From Pseudomonadota bacterium (GTDB lineage: Bacteria; Verrucomicrobiota; Verrucomicrobiia; Limisphaerales; SXTU01): DNA of 32,340 nucleotides. Each line of letters begins with the position of its first letter. Positions within the stretch are counted from its first letter, which is position 1. Position numbers and translations under genes: made by a program. Below the pieces are notes generated by a model. That model did no database searches and was not told the origin of the DNA. It saw nothing but the letters and a program-made list of their open reading frames with translations. The stretch lies in NCBI GenBank assembly GCA_009924135.1, contig RFSE01000051.1, positions 1 to 32,340 on the forward strand, in the 5' to 3' direction. Shown here one piece after another: positions 25,701-32,340 of this stretch.

Positions 25701-25808
25701 GTGGGAGAATCCGAGCGGCCTGCGAAGCTCGATTCCGTTCAGCACGCGGCTTGGCTGTGCGTTTGCAACACCCTGCTGAACTTGGACGAAACCCTGACCA
25801 AGGAATGA
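22734..25808 (+). CDS. PSD1-type planctomycete cytochrome c protein (DUF1549/DUF1553)
   Basis: The product has 1024 residues from the GTG at 22734, which opens a signal peptide ending near A-A-E-P. A frame start at 22680 lacks signal character. The cytochrome-like PSCyt1 domain has C-F-A-C-H (46-50) and a distal M-P-P. DUF1549 spans about 154-360 with a second C-A-E-C-H (335-339). A beta-rich middle region (about 480-600) resembles a carbohydrate-binding domain. DUF1553 spans about 686-950. These exported proteins nearly always precede a DUF1501 protein, as here. The function is unproven; redox or polysaccharide-related roles have been suggested. Residues about 768-795 are encoded by an inserted heptamer repeat that keeps the frame. 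Confidence 0.93.
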   Translation: MKHIAAYFGIIVWWSGLTAGRGLAAEPGRETIQFDRDIRPILSEKCFACHGPDGGKRKGGLRLDTREGLFGTGKSGVMVVVPRQPDASALLKRIHAADATELMPPPKSGKGLSSQQMTLLRRWVDEGAPWSPGWTFTPPQAPPLPEVKQAAWVQNPIDRFILAALEQRGWQPSPEADRLTLLRRLSYDLIGLPPRPEEAEAYLADPSPQAYERAVDRLLASKHFGERMAQHWLDLARYADSDGYHDDYLREMHGYRDYVIAAFNRNLPFNQFTIEQLAGDLLPNPTRDQIVATAFNRNGPTTSENGADAEEYRVRYAAERVSTTATVWLGLSLACAECHDHKYDPLTARDFYRMTAFFNQVPGNPLANGRAAEPILKIVPPGMDEPLKLAEAEHARCRDALLKLLYEPRNEWDRMQAGWEERVRATKLEPLRFGDWRKSGPYVAEPDDSKLLPPERALVEGDREAAKQVRWTALKLASTNDVKLPVGDGIVCVQREVTTVTTALLRCRLSTNATARVWVDDRLVHVSGRDAESISSGRTFNVRVPAGRHRLLVRITPQIDRGEAVLYVAESSSHQPRLETFKENVFAIPTAQRATNDLFLVRRVFRELHFPELDVAQLATEQAQEQLRVAAKDTSRIRIMAESTNRVPTHILMRGNYRQRGELVTAAVPVVFGSLPASATADRLALARWLVARENPLTARVTVNRLWQMVFGIGIVKSSEDFGAQGEPPTHPELLDYLAVRFMDSGWDVKALLRVIVTSATYRQASGPVFSVQNPVFSAKVGSPTEHWKLNAEHFSRLRADDPENRWLARGPRFRLPAEFIRDTALAASGLLDRERAPAGRSVLSYQPGPDLWKEFAFGESLKYIQDHDGELYRRGVYMFWKRSVLHPYLAVMDAPTRDVCTARRPVTNTPTQALALLNETLLVECARVLAQRLLLATELDDAARLRRAFQLVLARPPTGREVDVLLALHADMQRHYQADPAAAKKLVSVGESERPAKLDSVQHAAWLCVCNTLLNLDETLTKE
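25036..25117. repeat. Heptamer inverted repeat inside the PSD1 coding sequence
   Basis: Five 7-bp units (CAGTGTT, CAGTGTT, CAGAATC, CAGTATT, CAGTGCG) at 25036-25070 are followed by a 16-bp spacer. Four inverse-type units (CTGAACA, CTGGAAA, CTGAATG, CTGAACA) follow at 25087-25114. The arms match as inverted repeats at roughly 30 of 35 positions. The array is translated without a stop and adds about 28 residues between T-Y-R-Q-A-S and D-P-E-N-R, where the family normally has only a short linker. Confidence 0.85.
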
Positions 25809-27247
25809 TGAACGACTGCCTTCCAACTGTTCCATACACGAGCCGTCGCCGGTTCCTCCAGCGGGGTGCGTACGGAATGGGGGCGCTTGGCTTTCTGGAG
25901 GCGGCGGGGTTGCTCGGCCGCGCAGCCGTTCCGGCCACGCCCCATGGCGCGATGCCGGCGGTCCATTTTCCACCGCGGGCGAAACGCGTGATCTTCCTCT
26001 TCATGGGCGGTGGGCCATCGCAGTTCGAGACCTTCGATCCCAAGCCGAAGTTGAACAGCCTGTGGGGTAAGCCAATGCCCGCCAACCTCACCAAAGGCGA
26101 ACGCGTGGCGCAGTTGCAAGGCGCGCCGCTGATCATTCTTGGGACCCACCGAAGTTTTTCCAAGAGCGGCAAGGCCGGGGTCGAGGTCAGCGATCTCCTG
26201 CCACACATGCGCAAGGTGATGGACGAGGTCACGGTGATTCGTTCGATGCAGACCGACGCCATCAATCACGATCCCGGTGTCACGTTCATGCAAACGGGAC
26301 ATCCGTTGCCGGGCCGGCCGGCGATGGGCTCGTGGCTTTCCTACGGACTCGGCAGTGAAAACGCCGATCTGCCGGCCTACATGGTGCTGCTCTCCGGTCA
26401 GGGCCAGGATCAAAACGTGAAGGCCCGCTATTGGAGCAGTGGCTTCCTGCCGACCATCCACCAAGGCGTGCAATTGCGTTCGCCCGGCGAACCGGTGTTC
26501 TACCTGGACAACCCCGCAGGCATGGACCGTGCCACGCGGCGCCGCACGTTGGACGCGGTTCGCGAACTGAACCAACTGCGCCTCGAAACGGTGGGTGACC
26601 CCGAAATCGCCACACGAATGGCCCAGTACGAGATGGCTTACCGGATGCAGTCGAGCGTACCCGAACTGACCGATCTGTCTCGCGAGCCGAAAAGCGTTTT
26701 CGAGCTCTACGGCGAGGACGCGCGCAAGCCGGGTACGTTCGCTGCCAACTGCTTGCTGGCCCGCCGCCTGGCCGAACGCGGAGTACGATTCATCCAACTT
26801 TACCATCGTGGGTGGGATCACCACGATGGCATTCAGGGCCGCATGATTCAGGAATGCAAGAAGACCGACCAGCCGTGCGCCGGGCTGCTGCGCGACTTGA
26901 AACAGCGCGGCCTGCTCAAGGACACCTTGGTCGTCTGGTCCGGCGAATTCGGCCGCACGCCCATGGCGCAGGGCGATGCGAAGTCGGAGAACTACGGCCG
27001 CGATCACCAGATGCGGGCGTTCACATCCTGGGTGGCCGGCGGGGGCTTCAAGGCCGGCTCGGTTTATGGGACGACCGACGAACTGGGTTACACCGTGGCG
27101 GAGAATCCCGTGCATGTGCATGACCTGCACGCGACGATGTTGCGCGCGTTGGGCATCGACCACTTGCGCCTGACATTCAAGTACCAGGCGCGCGAGCACC
27201 GGCTGACTGATGTGGCCGGCAACGTCGTGCCGGCGCTGCTGGCTTGA
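25808..27247 (+). CDS. Tat-exported DUF1501 protein
   Basis: The product has 479 residues. S-R-R-R-F-L-Q near residues 13-19, followed by a Gly/Ala/Leu hydrophobic segment, is a twin-arginine signal. The DUF1501 body has F-M-G-G-G-P-S-Q-F-E-T-F-D (about 62-74), H-D-P-G-V-T (about 157), L-Y-H-R-G-W-D-H-H (about 335) and W-S-G-E-F-G-R-T-P (about 377-385). These are alkaline-phosphatase/sulfatase-like metal-site positions, so a hydrolase of that superfamily is possible. Two ATG codons in tandem (25805 and 25808) both overlap the upstream stop. The second is better spaced from AAGGA at 25800. The pairing with the PSD1 gene is the standard PVC arrangement. Confidence 0.93.
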   Translation: MNDCLPTVPYTSRRRFLQRGAYGMGALGFLEAAGLLGRAAVPATPHGAMPAVHFPPRAKRVIFLFMGGGPSQFETFDPKPKLNSLWGKPMPANLTKGERVAQLQGAPLIILGTHRSFSKSGKAGVEVSDLLPHMRKVMDEVTVIRSMQTDAINHDPGVTFMQTGHPLPGRPAMGSWLSYGLGSENADLPAYMVLLSGQGQDQNVKARYWSSGFLPTIHQGVQLRSPGEPVFYLDNPAGMDRATRRRTLDAVRELNQLRLETVGDPEIATRMAQYEMAYRMQSSVPELTDLSREPKSVFELYGEDARKPGTFAANCLLARRLAERGVRFIQLYHRGWDHHDGIQGRMIQECKKTDQPCAGLLRDLKQRGLLKDTLVVWSGEFGRTPMAQGDAKSENYGRDHQMRAFTSWVAGGGFKAGSVYGTTDELGYTVAENPVHVHDLHATMLRALGIDHLRLTFKYQAREHRLTDVAGNVVPALLA

Positions 27248-27254
27248 ACGGTTC

Positions 27255-27327
27255 GTAGCGCGGGCAGCCTGGCCCGCATCTGGTTGCCAGGTCGAAATGT
27301 TCGCGCGGGCAGGGCTGCCCGCGCTAC
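27255..27327. repeat. GTAGCGCGGGCAG-type inverted repeat between convergent genes
   Basis: GTAGCGCGGGCAGCC (27255-27269) and its exact reverse complement (27313-27327) flank a 43-bp loop that contains further GCCCGC/GCGGGC pairs. It fills the 85-bp gap between the DUF1501 gene and dapF, which converge. It could serve as a bidirectional transcription stop, although no T tract is present. Confidence 0.75.
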
Positions 27328-27332
27328 GGCAG

Positions 27333-28142
27333 TCACAGTTCCACGCGTCCCTCAAAGACAAAGTCTGCCGGGCCGTTCAGGCACACGTTGGAGAAAGTGT
27401 CCCCGTTGGACTGAAAACTGACCTCCAAGGTGTCGCCGCCTTGCACGAGCACCTTCACCGGGGAGGTGAAACCGTGCACGCGTGAGGCAATCATGGCGGC
27501 CGCACTCACGCCGGTACCACAGGCGAGCGTCTCGCCTTCGACTCCGCGTTCATAGGTGCGGACGCGGATGTGATTCGGACCCAGCACCTGGGCGAAGTTC
27601 ACGTTCGTACCCTTGGGCTTGAAGTGGGCATGGTAACGGACTTCCGCGCCCAACTGGTTGACCATAGCCTTGTCGGCGTCAGGAACGAAAAGCACGGCGT
27701 GAGGGACACCGGTGTTGAGGGAATGAATCGCCGCAGGACCGGTGGAGAGCGGTACCTGCTCGTTGAGCCGGAGGCTGTGGGGCGGGGTCAGGTTTACCGT
27801 CACCCGCTCGCCGTGGAAGGTGGCGGTAATGACACCTGCGACGGTCTCGAAGGTCACACGGTCACTGGCTCCGGTGACGCGCTGGATGTAGCGCGCGAAA
27901 CACCGTGCCCCATTGCCGCACATCTCCGCCCGGCTGCCGTCGTTGTTCCAAAATTCCCAGGCCCAGTCGGCTTTTCCGGAAGTGCAGGGGACCAAGAGCA
28001 TCAGCCCATCAGCCCCGATGCCAAACTGACGATGGCAGAGCCGGGTAACCTGCTCGGGTGAGAGCTGGAGGTTGCCGGCGCGATTATCGGCCAGGATGAA
28101 GTCGTTGCCCGCACCGCTCATCTTCGTGAATTCCAAAATCAT
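27333..28142 (-). CDS. dapF: Diaminopimelate epimerase
   Basis: The product has 269 residues from the ATG at 28142. The frame remains open far upstream, but the conserved N-terminus (F-T-K-M-S-G-A-G-N-D-F) begins here. The two catalytic cysteines are Cys75 in E-M-C-G-N-G-A-R-C and Cys208 in L-A-C-G-T-G. The enzyme interconverts LL- and meso-diaminopimelate without a cofactor, for lysine and peptidoglycan synthesis in the cytoplasm. Length and motifs are normal for the family. No other dap genes are nearby. It is divergent from the secreted DUF3352-like gene with 169 bp between them. Confidence 0.97.
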   Translation of the reverse strand: MILEFTKMSGAGNDFILADNRAGNLQLSPEQVTRLCHRQFGIGADGLMLLVPCTSGKADWAWEFWNNDGSRAEMCGNGARCFARYIQRVTGASDRVTFETVAGVITATFHGERVTVNLTPPHSLRLNEQVPLSTGPAAIHSLNTGVPHAVLFVPDADKAMVNQLGAEVRYHAHFKPKGTNVNFAQVLGPNHIRVRTYERGVEGETLACGTGVSAAAMIASRVHGFTSPVKVLVQGGDTLEVSFQSNGDTFSNVCLNGPADFVFEGRVEL

Positions 28143-28208
28143 GGCGCGGGAAGGTAACGGCACGCGGGGCAGGTGCAAGCGGCAAAAAGCGCCCGGTCGC
28201 GGCGCGGC

Positions 28209-28237
28209 TTGCCAAGTCTGCCGTTTCCGCCTACAAC
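28209..28237 (+). promoter_or_regulatory. Candidate sigma70-type promoter
   Basis: TTGCCA (28209-28214) and TACAAC (28232-28237) are 17 bp apart, about 75 bp upstream of the ATG at 28312. Both hexamers match four or five consensus positions, and the spacing is ideal. It could drive the secreted DUF3352-like gene. This is a visual call only. Confidence 0.35.
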
Positions 28238-28311
28238 CCCGGCACGCAGAACAATCTGAAACCCAATGGCCTGCTCGCGGGTTCTTCTCGCGAACGCGTC
28301 TGCCCAACCCA

Positions 28312-30108
28312 ATGAAACTCAACCTTGTCCGTCCTCTTGCCGCACTCCTGCTCGCGTGCGCGCTACCGTGTCTCGCAGCAGTCCCGCCGGTGGAGAAGCT
28401 GCTCCCGGCGGACACCCTGGTCGTGCTGACGATTCCCGATCTGGATCGAGCCCTGGCTGCGGCCAAGGATTTTCCCATCGCCCAGCTCTGGCGCGATCCC
28501 GCCATGAAGCCGTTCACGGATAAGTTCGAGCAGAAGTTGCGTGAGCTGGTGGGCGAACAGGAAAAGAACTTCGAGAAGGACTGGGCCGAATTCAAACCGC
28601 TCGTGAGCGGCCAGGTCAGCCTGGCGGTCTTGCGCGGGGACTGGCAGGGCGAGCCGGGAACCAGCCCGGAGGTGGTCGTGCTGCTCGACGTGAAGGACAA
28701 GGGCAAACAGCTCCATGATTTCATCGAACGCTGTGAGAAGCGGGACATCGATGCGGGCAAGACGATCCAACGGGAGACGGTCCGGGGCGTGAAGTTTGCG
28801 CGCACGGCACCCAAGGAAGGCGACGACTCCCCCAAGAAAAGCCAGCCTTACGTTGGCCAGTCCGGTGCGCTGCTGCTCTTAAGCGAGAGCCCCAAGGCCT
28901 TGGAAAAAGTCCTCGCCCGGCAGGATGGCGCGGGCGCGGGACTGGATGAAACACCCGAATTCGAGCGCGCCCGCAGTGCCGTGGTGCGCGAGCCCCATGC
29001 TTTTGGCTGGGTCAACGTGAAGGCCCTCGCAGCGGTACTGGCCAAGCTGCCCGCCCAGCAGCCCGACGGTGGCAACCCGCTCGGCCTCGCGCCGGGACGG
29101 ATGGCCGACGCCTTGGGACTCAGCGGTCTGGATGGCATTGTCTTCGCTGCGCGTCAGACGCCCGAGGGCACTCAGGCTGAACTCTTTGTGCAAGCACCGC
29201 AGGCCCGGCGCAAGGGACTCGTCAGTATGCTGATCCCCGAAGCGGGTGAGTCTGGGCCCACACCCACCGTCGCCGGGGACGTGAGCAAGTTCACCCGCAT
29301 CCGCATTGATGGCCAGAAGGCTTTCAAAGGCATCGAGCGCATGATCACCGATCTCAACCCGCAGATGGCGGGCATCGTCACGCTCATGCTGGAAAACGTG
29401 GGCAAGGACAAGGACCCTAACTTCGATCTCCGCAAGCAGATCATCGGCAACCTGGGCGCGGACTTTATCACCATCCAGAAGGCTCCGCGCGGGAAGACGG
29501 CGGCGGACCTCGCCTCGCCGCCGACCTTGTTCCTGGTCGCTTCACCCAAGCCGGAGGCGTTGTTGCAGGCTTTGCTGACCATAAACCCGCTGCCGCCGAA
29601 GGAGCGCGAGTTTCTGGGCCGGAAGATTTACAATCTCGCCCCGCTCCCTGGCATGCCCTCCCCGGGCGGCAAGGGCGGGATGAGCTTCTCCACTACGGCA
29701 GGTTATCTTGCGGTGGCCACGGACGCCGGCATGTTGGAGGAAGCGCTGCGTGGCGAAGCCCAAGGCAAGCCCTTGAGCGAGGTGCCCGGACTGGCCGATG
29801 CGGCCCAAAAAGTAGGCGGCCTCAACACCGGCTGGTTCTCCTACCAGAACCAGAGCGAGTCCTTCCGGGTGTTGTTCGAAATGCTGAAGCAGGACCCCGA
29901 TGGCGTTGAAAAGCTCTTCGCTTCTCCGATTCCCGGTGCCCCGGCGCCGCCGCTCCAGGCATTGAAGAACCTCGTGGATTTCTCGCTGCTGCCGCCGTTC
30001 GACGCGATTGCGAAATACTTGGGCTACTCCGTTCAGGCCACGGCGGGTACTCCTGAGGGCATCAGCTTCAAGTCATTCACGCCGATTCCGGCGGGTTTGA
30101 AGAAGTAG
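28312..30108 (+). CDS. Secreted DUF3352-like protein of unknown function
   Basis: The product has 598 residues from the ATG at 28312, which opens a signal peptide (M-K-L-N...A-C-A-L-P-C-L-A-A, about 1-22). The earlier frame start at 28072 overlaps the divergent dapF and has no signal. The mature start V-E-K-L-L-P-A-D-T-L-V-V-L-T-I-P-D-L-D-R resembles the opening of DUF3352-type proteins, common as multiple paralogues in PVC bacteria. The rest alternates helix-rich and beta-rich stretches with no catalytic motif or cysteine cluster. The role is unknown, but export and a full-length conserved-looking frame are clear. It is convergent with the leucine-rich-repeat-like gene. Confidence 0.75.
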   Translation: MKLNLVRPLAALLLACALPCLAAVPPVEKLLPADTLVVLTIPDLDRALAAAKDFPIAQLWRDPAMKPFTDKFEQKLRELVGEQEKNFEKDWAEFKPLVSGQVSLAVLRGDWQGEPGTSPEVVVLLDVKDKGKQLHDFIERCEKRDIDAGKTIQRETVRGVKFARTAPKEGDDSPKKSQPYVGQSGALLLLSESPKALEKVLARQDGAGAGLDETPEFERARSAVVREPHAFGWVNVKALAAVLAKLPAQQPDGGNPLGLAPGRMADALGLSGLDGIVFAARQTPEGTQAELFVQAPQARRKGLVSMLIPEAGESGPTPTVAGDVSKFTRIRIDGQKAFKGIERMITDLNPQMAGIVTLMLENVGKDKDPNFDLRKQIIGNLGADFITIQKAPRGKTAADLASPPTLFLVASPKPEALLQALLTINPLPPKEREFLGRKIYNLAPLPGMPSPGGKGGMSFSTTAGYLAVATDAGMLEEALRGEAQGKPLSEVPGLADAAQKVGGLNTGWFSYQNQSESFRVLFEMLKQDPDGVEKLFASPIPGAPAPPLQALKNLVDFSLLPPFDAIAKYLGYSVQATAGTPEGISFKSFTPIPAGLKK

Positions 30109-30120
30109 CCCGTGGTGCTC

Positions 30121-30132
30121 GGCGTATACGCC
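30121..30132. terminator. Perfect 12-bp palindrome between convergent genes
   Basis: GGCGTATACGCC at 30121-30132 is a perfect palindrome directly after the stop codon of the DUF3352-like gene. It is followed by a GCTTGA...TCAAGC pair (about 30133-30157). A folded transcript end is possible, but there is no T tract, so the terminator label is weak. Confidence 0.25.
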
Positions 30133-30207
30133 GCTTGAACGCGGTCAGGCTCAAGCACATTGAAGCGGGATAAACCCCGGTCTCCGCCGTACCTTGGTAT
30201 GGGAGCG

Positions 30208-31077
30208 TTACTTCTTCTTGGCCGCCCAGGCATCAAACTGGGCGCGATATTCGGCGGTCATCGGGGTAAAGGTGATCTTCACCTTGGGGAGGTCGGCCTT
30301 GAGCTTGGCCAGGTCGTCGGCCGAAAGAGCGACATCCTTGAGGTCCAAGGTGGCGAGGTTGGGGATTTCCTTGAGGCGGTTGAGCCCGCCCGCGTAGGTG
30401 AAGACGGAAAACTCCAGCGAGAGCTTGTTGAGTTTGGGAATGGTCACCAGCGAAGCCAGCGCGGCATCACTGAGGGTGGCGTAACCCTTGGCCCAAAGGC
30501 GCACGGACTCCAGCGACGGGTGGTTCTTGAGCAGCGCCGCGAACTGGTCGCTGGCTCCACCGTGTTTCAGGTCCACGCGCTGTAGCTTGGGGGCGGTGAC
30601 GGCTTCGACGCAAAACGCGCCATCGCTCGAAAACACCTCGAGGGTGGGATGCGTGCCCAGCCCGGCCTTGGCCTCGGGGGTGGGCTTCGTGATGTGCAGG
30701 GTGTGCAACGCCTTCAGGGACTTCATTTCACCGAACTTGGCTGCGCCGTTGCCCGTGACCAGCGAGCCGTTCACCGTGACCATCTCGGGGTCGAGCTTCA
30801 CCAAGCGCGCCATGCCCGCATCATCCAACGAGGAGCCGCCGAAACTAAACACGCGCGCATGAAGGGTGGTGATGGCGTCCCATTGCTCGGCTGTCAGGGG
30901 CGTCTTGGAATCGACGCTCAGGCTAAGCCCGGCAGGTTTGACCTGGCCGAGTGTGGCTTTGACCGCCTTGAGCACCTCCGGCACTTCGGGCAGCGCCGCG
31001 GGTTTGTTTTGCGCGTGCGCGGTGGTGAGCAGGGTGAGGCTGAGGAACAGCGGAGCGAGGATTGAGGAACGAGGCAT
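30208..31077 (-). CDS. Secreted leucine-rich-repeat-like protein
   Basis: The product has 289 residues with a signal peptide (about 1-22, cleavage after A-H-A). Repeating units such as L-K-A-L-H-T-L-H-I, P-K-L-Q-R-V-D-L-K-H, P-S-L-E-S-V-R-L-W, P-K-L-N-K-L-S-L-E-F and P-N-L-A-T-L-D-L-K-D-V recur every 24-30 residues and look like irregular leucine-rich repeats. PVC bacteria carry many such exported proteins. They are presumed to bind partners, and no enzyme activity is suggested. The start ATG at 31077 precedes the signal directly. It is followed, further from the origin of transcription, by the convergent DUF3352-like gene. Confidence 0.8.
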   Translation of the reverse strand: MPRSSILAPLFLSLTLLTTAHAQNKPAALPEVPEVLKAVKATLGQVKPAGLSLSVDSKTPLTAEQWDAITTLHARVFSFGGSSLDDAGMARLVKLDPEMVTVNGSLVTGNGAAKFGEMKSLKALHTLHITKPTPEAKAGLGTHPTLEVFSSDGAFCVEAVTAPKLQRVDLKHGGASDQFAALLKNHPSLESVRLWAKGYATLSDAALASLVTIPKLNKLSLEFSVFTYAGGLNRLKEIPNLATLDLKDVALSADDLAKLKADLPKVKITFTPMTAEYRAQFDAWAAKKK

Positions 31078-31177
31078 GGTGTCTGTTTTAAGTGAGGACG
31101 GATGAAACGGAAATATGTTGGGTGGCCAGTGCGGGTGAAAACGTTGGTTAAATGATCAAGCGCATCAATACGCAGGG

Positions 31178-31867
31178 TCAGACCGCTTTGCCGGATAGCA
31201 ATTCAAGAATCCAATCGCTCTTGGCCCATTCCAGAACCGTCTTGTCATCCGCATCGGTCAAAGCCGGCTTGATGCCCTGTTTCAGAAACGACTGGATGAT
31301 TTCCCGCTGGGCCGCCCGCGCCTGCTCCGATCCGGAGCCGCCGCGCCCCGTGTTTTGCACGGCCAGGTGAAACGGGGTCGACCCGGGATTGTTTCTGATC
31401 GTCGCATCGGCCCCCGCCTCCAGCAGGCATTTTACGGCGGCAGCACACCGCGTGCGCACGGCGCGGTGGAGCGGGGTGGCACCGTTCTTGTCCTGCGCAT
31501 TAATGTCGGCACAGGCCTTGAGCAGGAGCCGGAGCATTGCCACCTGCCGGGCTTCGTCCCAGGCGGGGCTGTCCCGATGGCCATCGGCAGCGTAGTGGAT
31601 CGGCTGGCTGGCTCGACGATTCGTGGACTGGGTGCAATCCGCTCCGGCCGCCAGGAGAAGCTTGGCAATTTCCACGCGGTAACCAGCCGCCGCAACATGC
31701 AGTGCGGTGTCTCCTGAGTAGATCCAATGGACGATACGCGGCTCGTAATGATCTCCCTTGGCAACGGCGCATGCGGCCAGGCTGTTGCCGCCATCGAGCA
31801 TCGCGGTCACTTTGGTGCGATCGTCATCAAGGATGGCTGGGGTTAATGATTTAAAGAGATTTGGCAC
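31178..31867 (-). CDS. Ankyrin-repeat protein
   Basis: The product has 229 residues from a GTG start at 31867. At least four ankyrin units are visible: G-D-T-A-L-H-V-A-A-A (52-61), the looser Q-P-I-H-Y-A-A (88-94), G-A-T-P-L-H-R-A-V (129-137) and G-S-T-P-F-H-L-A-V (162-170). Each is followed by an L-L-L/C-L-L-E-A-G-A-D-type second helix. No signal peptide or membrane segment is seen, so it should be cytoplasmic. The role would be protein binding, with the partner unknown. The remnant gene lies 69 bp upstream on the same strand. Confidence 0.88.
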   Translation of the reverse strand: MPNLFKSLTPAILDDDRTKVTAMLDGGNSLAACAVAKGDHYEPRIVHWIYSGDTALHVAAAGYRVEIAKLLLAAGADCTQSTNRRASQPIHYAADGHRDSPAWDEARQVAMLRLLLKACADINAQDKNGATPLHRAVRTRCAAAVKCLLEAGADATIRNNPGSTPFHLAVQNTGRGGSGSEQARAAQREIIQSFLKQGIKPALTDADDKTVLEWAKSDWILELLSGKAV

Positions 31868-31936
31868 CGTAAATTGCAGGCGCTTTAATGTGGATACCCT
31901 CGCTCAACATGGTTACGCTCAAGTTAACTAGGGTCC

Positions 31937-32254
31937 CTAGATCCAAAATTTCCACCACGGTTTCTTTGCTGGCTTTGTCCCCGGGACATGGATGGTTGGT
32001 AACGGCGTAATTCCCAGCTTCCGACCGGCTATCCTGTGGCTCCACTTTTCGATTTGGTCCTCTCCATAAATAATCATTCGAATTGGAAAATCTTTCATGT
32101 CCATGTCTCTCAGCACGTACAGCCTCATGTGCTCAGGAATCGCCTCATATGCTTGCTTCAGAAGCTCTCTTGCTGCTTCACTCTGGTCCGCCTGAAAACT
32201 ATTGTATGCCTCTCGGCATTTGTCGCTGGTAGTCGCTCGACCGTTAACAGCCCG
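31937..32254 (-). pseudogene. 3' fragment of a gene truncated near the window end
   Basis: In this frame the protein-like stretch runs from about 32215 to the stop at 31937: E-A-Y-N-S-F-Q-A-D...E-A-A-R-E-L-L, then H-M-R-L-Y-V-L-R-D-M-D, then a Lys/Trp-rich tail ending in K-F-W-I. The first ATG is at 32128, but helix-forming, charged sequence of the same character continues about 30 codons upstream of it without any start codon. A stop lies at 32255-32257. This suggests the original 5' end is lost. Local GC is clearly lower than in the rest of the window. The family is not recognised. If the ATG at 32128 is used, a 63-residue protein could still be made. Confidence 0.4.
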
Positions 32255-32340
32255 TCAAAAAACGCCCCGTTTCAGAATTTGACTTCCGTTTTCGCCGCCG
32301 CGCCACGGAGGCGCCCGCAAACTTTCCTGAAGCGCCCCGA
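32241..32340. other. Possible edge of an inserted element
   Basis: From about 32241 the sequence changes to TTAACAGCCCGTCAAAAAAC followed by GC-rich sequence, exactly where the truncated frame loses coding character. The A run next to a CAGCCCG motif is reminiscent of an insertion-sequence end, but no transposase is inside the window. The call rests on position and composition only. Confidence 0.25.

Noticed and set aside
25739-27361. A 540-codon minus-strand frame opposite the DUF1501 gene
   Set aside because: The plus-strand protein is a clear full-length DUF1501 protein. The reverse frame resembles no family and runs through the inverted repeat.
28143-28835. A long N-terminal extension of the diaminopimelate epimerase
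   Set aside because: The conserved N-terminus of the enzyme starts at the ATG at 28142. The upstream part is antisense to the secreted DUF3352-like gene.

Overview
The window looks like a chromosomal segment of a GC-rich member of the Verrucomicrobiota, probably in the Pedosphaera/Limisphaerales area. That placement is inferred from gene content, not from a marker gene. The main clues are a PSD1-type cytochrome c protein (DUF1549/DUF1553) followed directly by a Tat-exported DUF1501 protein, a ThuA-like secreted protein, a very large secreted sugar-isomerase/LamG/beta-propeller protein, many lipoprotein-like or secreted orphans, few Shine-Dalgarno sequences, and intergenic regions full of palindromic repeats. 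A planctomycete is the main alternative. I see no rRNA, tRNA, CRISPR array or complete insertion sequence.

Layout. 1-4.7 kb: small secreted or membrane proteins and a putative exported polysaccharide deacetylase resembling the fungal Agd3 type. 4.8-9.6 kb: a 1165-residue secreted multidomain protein, a small membrane protein and a ThuA-domain protein, all consistent with extracytoplasmic carbohydrate handling. 9.8-10.3 kb: a stand-alone receiver-domain response regulator on the minus strand. 10.9-20.4 kb: a plus-strand glycan or modified-sugar locus. It holds a split transketolase, a methyltransferase, a zinc-type dehydrogenase, an RmlD-like reductase, a C-methyltransferase-like enzyme, a PhyH-type dioxygenase, a TylF-type O-methyltransferase, a family 2 glycosyltransferase and another methyltransferase. 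The last seven genes (14061-20426) are overlapping or nearly so and form a clear operon.

20.4-22.7 kb: dihydrolipoyl dehydrogenase and a lipoate-protein ligase, divergent and only 28 bp apart, both belonging to lipoate-dependent metabolism. 22.7-27.2 kb: the PSD1/DUF1501 pair. 27.3-28.1 kb: diaminopimelate epimerase (lysine and peptidoglycan synthesis), minus strand. 28.3-31.9 kb: a secreted DUF3352-like protein, a secreted leucine-rich-repeat-like protein and an ankyrin-repeat protein. The right end carries a gene fragment whose 5' part appears replaced by unrelated sequence.

The most distinctive non-genic property is the density of repeats. Two copies of an ACACGGAT-type inverted element, several other palindromic elements, and two arrays built of 7-bp units are present. 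One 7-bp array lies inside the PSD1 coding sequence and is translated in frame. The best candidate for an undescribed biological system is the 10.9-20.4 kb locus, which may build an unusual branched or heavily methylated sugar. Its product cannot be named from sequence alone.
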